From NCBI RefSeq assembly GCF_000426845.1, contig NZ_AUGD01000008.1:62001-126000 (forward strand): a stretch of DNA of 64,000 nt. Direction: 5' to 3'. The translations under genes were made by a program, and so were the position numbers. The DNA comes from Bradyrhizobium sp. in8p8. GTDB lineage: Bacteria; Pseudomonadota; Alphaproteobacteria; Rhizobiales; Xanthobacteraceae. This document shows, piece by piece, positions 60,820 through 64,000 of this stretch. How positions within the stretch are numbered: position 1 is the first letter of the stretch; each line of letters starts with the position of its first letter. The notes under the pieces are model-generated. The model ran no database searches and was not told the origin of the DNA. It was given only the letters and a program-made list of their open reading frames with translations.

Positions 60820-61767
60820 TCAACTATCGAAATGCACCGCATTGGTGTTGGCGCCGCAGACCAGAACCGCGACGCGCTCGGTGGGTGAGGGACGATAGCG
60901 GCCGGAGAGCACCGCGGCGAAGGCGGCTGCGCCGCCGGGTTCGGCCACGAGGCGCAAGTGCGACCACAGCGCGGCCTGGGCCTGCCGGATCGCATCGTCG
61001 CTGACCAGAACGACGCGCTCGACATGGGCGCGCGCGAGCGGAAACATCAGTCCTCCGACGCGCCGCGGCGCAAGGCTGTCGGCGGCGAGACCGCCGGCCG
61101 GCGCATCGACCGGCGCGCCGGCCTCGAACGCGGCGTGCAGGGTTGGCGATTGCTCCGGCTCGACCGCGACGATGCGTGTCCTGCCGGCGTACCACGCCGC
61201 AATGCCGCCGATCAGCCCGCCGCCGCCGACCGCCACCAGCAGCGTGTCGATGCGGGGCGCGTCCTGCTCCAGCTCCAACCCGACGCTGCCCTGGCCGAGC
61301 AGGGTTTCGGCCTGATCGTAGGCATGGACGGCCAGCGCACCGGTCTGCGCGACGTGCGCCTCGCTCGCGGCGAGCGCATCGGCGTAGCGGCTGCCCGCGA
61401 TCACGAGCTTTGCGCCGTAGGTCCTGATCCGCTCGGCCTTGGCCGGCGAGGTGATGTCGGGCACGAAGATCGTGGCGGGAATGCCGAGTCGCTGCGCCGC
61501 ATAGGCGACAGCCGCGCCGTGATTGCCGCCGGATGCGGCGACGACACCGGCCTGCGGCACCTGCCGCAGCAGCAGGTTGGCGAAGGCGCCGCGCGCCTTG
61601 AACGATCCGGAATGCTGCAGCATCTCGAGCTTGAAAGTGACGGGTGCGGCCGGCAGGCCGAAATCGGAGAGATCGGCCCGAAGCAGCGGCGTGCGCCTGA
61701 TATGCGGACGGATGAGGGCTTCGGTCGCCGCAATCCGCTCCCGCGTGATGTCCATTGTCGCTGTCAT
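60820..61767 (-). CDS. Serine/threonine dehydratase-like PLP enzyme
   Basis: A 315-residue fold-type II PLP enzyme. The Schiff-base lysine lies in HSGSFKARGAFANLL; ASGGNHGAAVAYAA binds the substrate carboxylate; VAVGGGGLIGGIAAW binds the cofactor phosphate; the C-terminal VLVCGANTNAVHF holds a family-type Cys/Ser near the pyridine nitrogen. It probably deaminates L-threonine or L-serine to the ketoacid, or acts as a racemase/eliminase on a related amino acid. Start at MTATMDITRE is preferred; ribosome signals are weak for all candidates. Divergent from an ArsR gene. Confidence 0.88.
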   Translation of the reverse strand: MTATMDITRERIAATEALIRPHIRRTPLLRADLSDFGLPAAPVTFKLEMLQHSGSFKARGAFANLLLRQVPQAGVVAASGGNHGAAVAYAAQRLGIPATIFVPDITSPAKAERIRTYGAKLVIAGSRYADALAASEAHVAQTGALAVHAYDQAETLLGQGSVGLELEQDAPRIDTLLVAVGGGGLIGGIAAWYAGRTRIVAVEPEQSPTLHAAFEAGAPVDAPAGGLAADSLAPRRVGGLMFPLARAHVERVVLVSDDAIRQAQAALWSHLRLVAEPGGAAAFAAVLSGRYRPSPTERVAVLVCGANTNAVHFDS

Positions 61768-61814
61768 GATGCCGTCCAGGATACCGCAAGGAAACGTTGA
61801 CATCAATTAGGTAA

Positions 61815-61830
61815 TTAGCAAAATGGCTAA
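61815..61830. promoter_or_regulatory. Inverted repeat TTAGC-N6-GCTAA at the ArsR start
   Basis: The repeat ends directly at the ArsR ATG and lies 48 bp before the divergent dehydratase start. Further ATTAG elements lie at 61807-61810. It is a likely autoregulatory ArsR operator. Confidence 0.55.
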
Positions 61831-62133
61831 ATGAAATTTGCCGTTGCCTTGCGCGCGCTCGCCAACGAACGCCGCCTGCAGATCCTGGAATGGCTGCGGG
61901 ATCCGCGGAAGCATTTTCGCGAGCAGGCCGATGGCGACCTGGTCGAGGACGGCGTTTGCGGCTTGCTGATTGCCGAAAAGCTGGGCGTCAGCGCCCCGAC
62001 GGTGAGCGAGCATATGCGGGTGCTGACATCAGCCAAGCTGGTGCGCGCCAAGCGGATCAAGCAGTGGACGATGTACAAGCGCAACGAGACCGCCATCGCA
62101 GCCATCAAGCGCTCGATCCAGGACGGCCTTTGA
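61831..62133 (+). CDS. ArsR-family transcriptional regulator
   Basis: A 100-residue winged-helix regulator: ALANERRLQILEWL at the start, CGLLIAEKLGVSAPTVSEHMRVLTSAKLVRAKRIKQWTMYKRNETAI as recognition helix and wing. Metal-binding cysteines of classical ArsR are absent apart from one Cys (near residue 47, in DGVCGLL), so it may sense an organic ligand or redox state. No Shine-Dalgarno is visible; the inverted repeat abuts the ATG, so the transcript may be leaderless or the site may block translation initiation too. Confidence 0.88.
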   Translation: MKFAVALRALANERRLQILEWLRDPRKHFREQADGDLVEDGVCGLLIAEKLGVSAPTVSEHMRVLTSAKLVRAKRIKQWTMYKRNETAIAAIKRSIQDGL

Positions 62134-62271
62134 GCGTGTCGCGCGTCAGGCCGTCGCGCGTCGTTGCAGCCGGTGCAATGCTCCATTTCCGAGATTCTTG
62201 TTGCGCCGCGACGAGCTGGTCGTGGAGACTGATCGGCCTGCCTCGTCCAACGACTGAGAAGAGCGAGAACC

Positions 62272-62901
62272 ATGTTCCTGATCGGCCAATATGATTCCCC
62301 CTTCGTCCGCCGCGTCGCGATCGCGCTGAAGCTTTACGGCATCTCCTTCGAGCACAGGCCGTGGTCGACCTTCGGCGATGCCGACAAGATCGCGCCCTAT
62401 AACCCGCTGCGCCGCGTGCCGACGCTGGTGCTCGACGACGGCGAGGCGCTGATCGAGAGCACGATCATCCTCGATTATCTCGACGAGCTCGTTGGTCCCG
62501 ACCAGGCGATGCTGCCGCGCGGCGGCGCCGATCGACGCAGACACTTGCGCATCTGCGCGCTCGCCTCCGGCCTCGGCGACAAGGCGGTGAGCCTGCTCTA
62601 CGAGCGCGTGCTGCGGAAGGAGCAGCTCGCGCTGTGGGTCGAGCGGTGTCAGGCGCAGATCGCGGATGTGCTCGCGGTGCTGGAAGCCGAGCGCGCGGGG
62701 GTGACGACGCCGTATTGGCTGGGCGGCCGCATCGGCCATGCCGACGTCGCGGTCGCCTGCGTCGTCCGCTTCACCCGCGAGGCGCATCCGCAGCTGTTCG
62801 ACGCGGCACGTTATCCCGCGCTTGCGGCACATGCCGAACGTTGCGAGGCATTGGCCCCGTTCCAGGAGATCGTGCAGCCGCTGGCGCCGCCGAAGGGATG
62901 A
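62272..62901 (+). CDS. Glutathione S-transferase family protein
   Basis: A 209-residue GST. MFLIGQYDSPFVRRVAIALKLYGISFEHRPWS carries the Ser in DSPFVRR as likely catalytic residue; NPLRRVPTLVLDDGEALIESTIILDYLDE supplies the cis-proline and glutathione contacts. The C-terminal domain follows from about residue 88. It is on the same strand as ArsR, 138 bp downstream, so it may be part of the same unit. Third GST gene of the window and distinct in sequence from the other two. Confidence 0.9.
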   Translation: MFLIGQYDSPFVRRVAIALKLYGISFEHRPWSTFGDADKIAPYNPLRRVPTLVLDDGEALIESTIILDYLDELVGPDQAMLPRGGADRRRHLRICALASGLGDKAVSLLYERVLRKEQLALWVERCQAQIADVLAVLEAERAGVTTPYWLGGRIGHADVAVACVVRFTREAHPQLFDAARYPALAAHAERCEALAPFQEIVQPLAPPKG

Positions 62902-63247
62902 GGGCTCTTACCCTCCCCTGGGTCGATCGCGCGAAGCGCGAGCGGGTGGGGTGATCTCTCCACACGGGCAGCGCTCCGCGGAGAGACCGTCACCCCACCT
63001 CGGTCCGCATTCCGCTTCGCTGCACACGAACCGTTCCTCCCCCTCCAGGGGAGGATGGGCATCGTGCATGTGGGAGGGTACATCCGCCGCCTTTGTGTCA
63101 CCGCGTGTGGCAGCCCGATGATGCAATACTACCCCTGTTTTGCCCGACGCCGCAACGCGTTTTTCGGCAAGGCCGAAATTGTCCGGCCTTTTCAACCCCA
63201 TCGCTACTGTGCATGGGGTTGTTTTCGAGCTTTGAGTTTCGGCGCGC
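62902..63247. repeat. Intergenic region with C/G-rich repeat and a hairpin
   Basis: A 346-bp convergent gap. 62908-63057 holds CCCTCCCCTGGG...GGGTGGGGTGAT...CACCCCACCTCGG...CCTCCCCCTCCAGGGGAGG, related to the element at 57983-58168. At 63193-63221, CAACCCCAT / ATGGGGTTG form a stem followed by TTTT on the plus strand, a possible terminator for the GST gene. No gene recognised. Confidence 0.6.

Positions 63248-64000
<753 letters not shown>

Overview
The window is chromosomal DNA of an alphaproteobacterium of the Bradyrhizobium / Rhodopseudomonas type. This rests on the high GC content, the Bradyrhizobium-style intergenic hairpin repeats, the many ABC/TRAP aromatic-acid and fatty-acid systems, and gene orders resembling the cou/tar and pim loci I recall from Rhodopseudomonas palustris. 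Genes are densely packed on both strands. I see no tRNA or rRNA, no prophage, no insertion sequence and no CRISPR array. Both ends are cut inside genes: an acyl-CoA synthetase on the left and methionine synthase metH on the right.

Layout. 0-17.8 kb is mixed housekeeping and accessory content: an MDR oxidoreductase, AraC regulator, outer-membrane beta-barrel, MFS transporter, zinc-ribbon metallo-beta-lactamase, MetX-like hydrolase, fatty acid desaturase, REC-EAL protein, two divergent WYL-regulator/glutathione-transferase modules, an orphan TAXI-type binding protein and small proteins. 17.9-35.3 kb is a phenylpropanoid (p-coumarate / ferulate) uptake and degradation locus: binding protein, thioesterase, SDR, CoA ligase, enoyl-CoA hydratase, UPF0311 protein, TRAP transporter, PobA, and an ABC transporter with a fused permease-ATPase divergent from a MarR regulator. 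A LysR regulator, a PaaI thioesterase and a flavin/PLP-oxidase-fold protein sit inside it. 35.3-36.6 kb is a glycerate kinase. 36.8-55.4 kb is a dicarboxylate/fatty-acid unit: four tandem paralogous binding proteins, LivMHFG, an IclR regulator, and divergently a pimFABCD-like beta-oxidation operon plus an SDR. 55.6-64 kb holds an MBOAT/SGNH acylation pair, glycerol kinase, a GNAT protein, a serine/threonine dehydratase divergent from an ArsR regulator, a GST and the 3' part of metH.

How the genes fit together. In the cou/tar region TRAP and ABC uptake feeds CoA ligation, hydration, dehydrogenation and thioester hydrolysis towards 4-hydroxybenzoate, which PobA hydroxylates to protocatechuate. 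A 15-bp motif, RTTAT-N5-ATAAY and its complement, occurs in three of the locus promoters (hydratase, pobA, livH/marR), suggesting one regulator. In the pim region the IclR gene heads the transporter operon and faces the catabolic operon across a perfect 19-bp palindrome.

All calls come from reading the sequence and from family knowledge; no database search was run. The most notable signals are the shared operator-like motif of the cou/tar locus, the four-receptor/one-channel transporter, several perfect palindromes in divergent promoters, and families of dispersed hairpin repeats.
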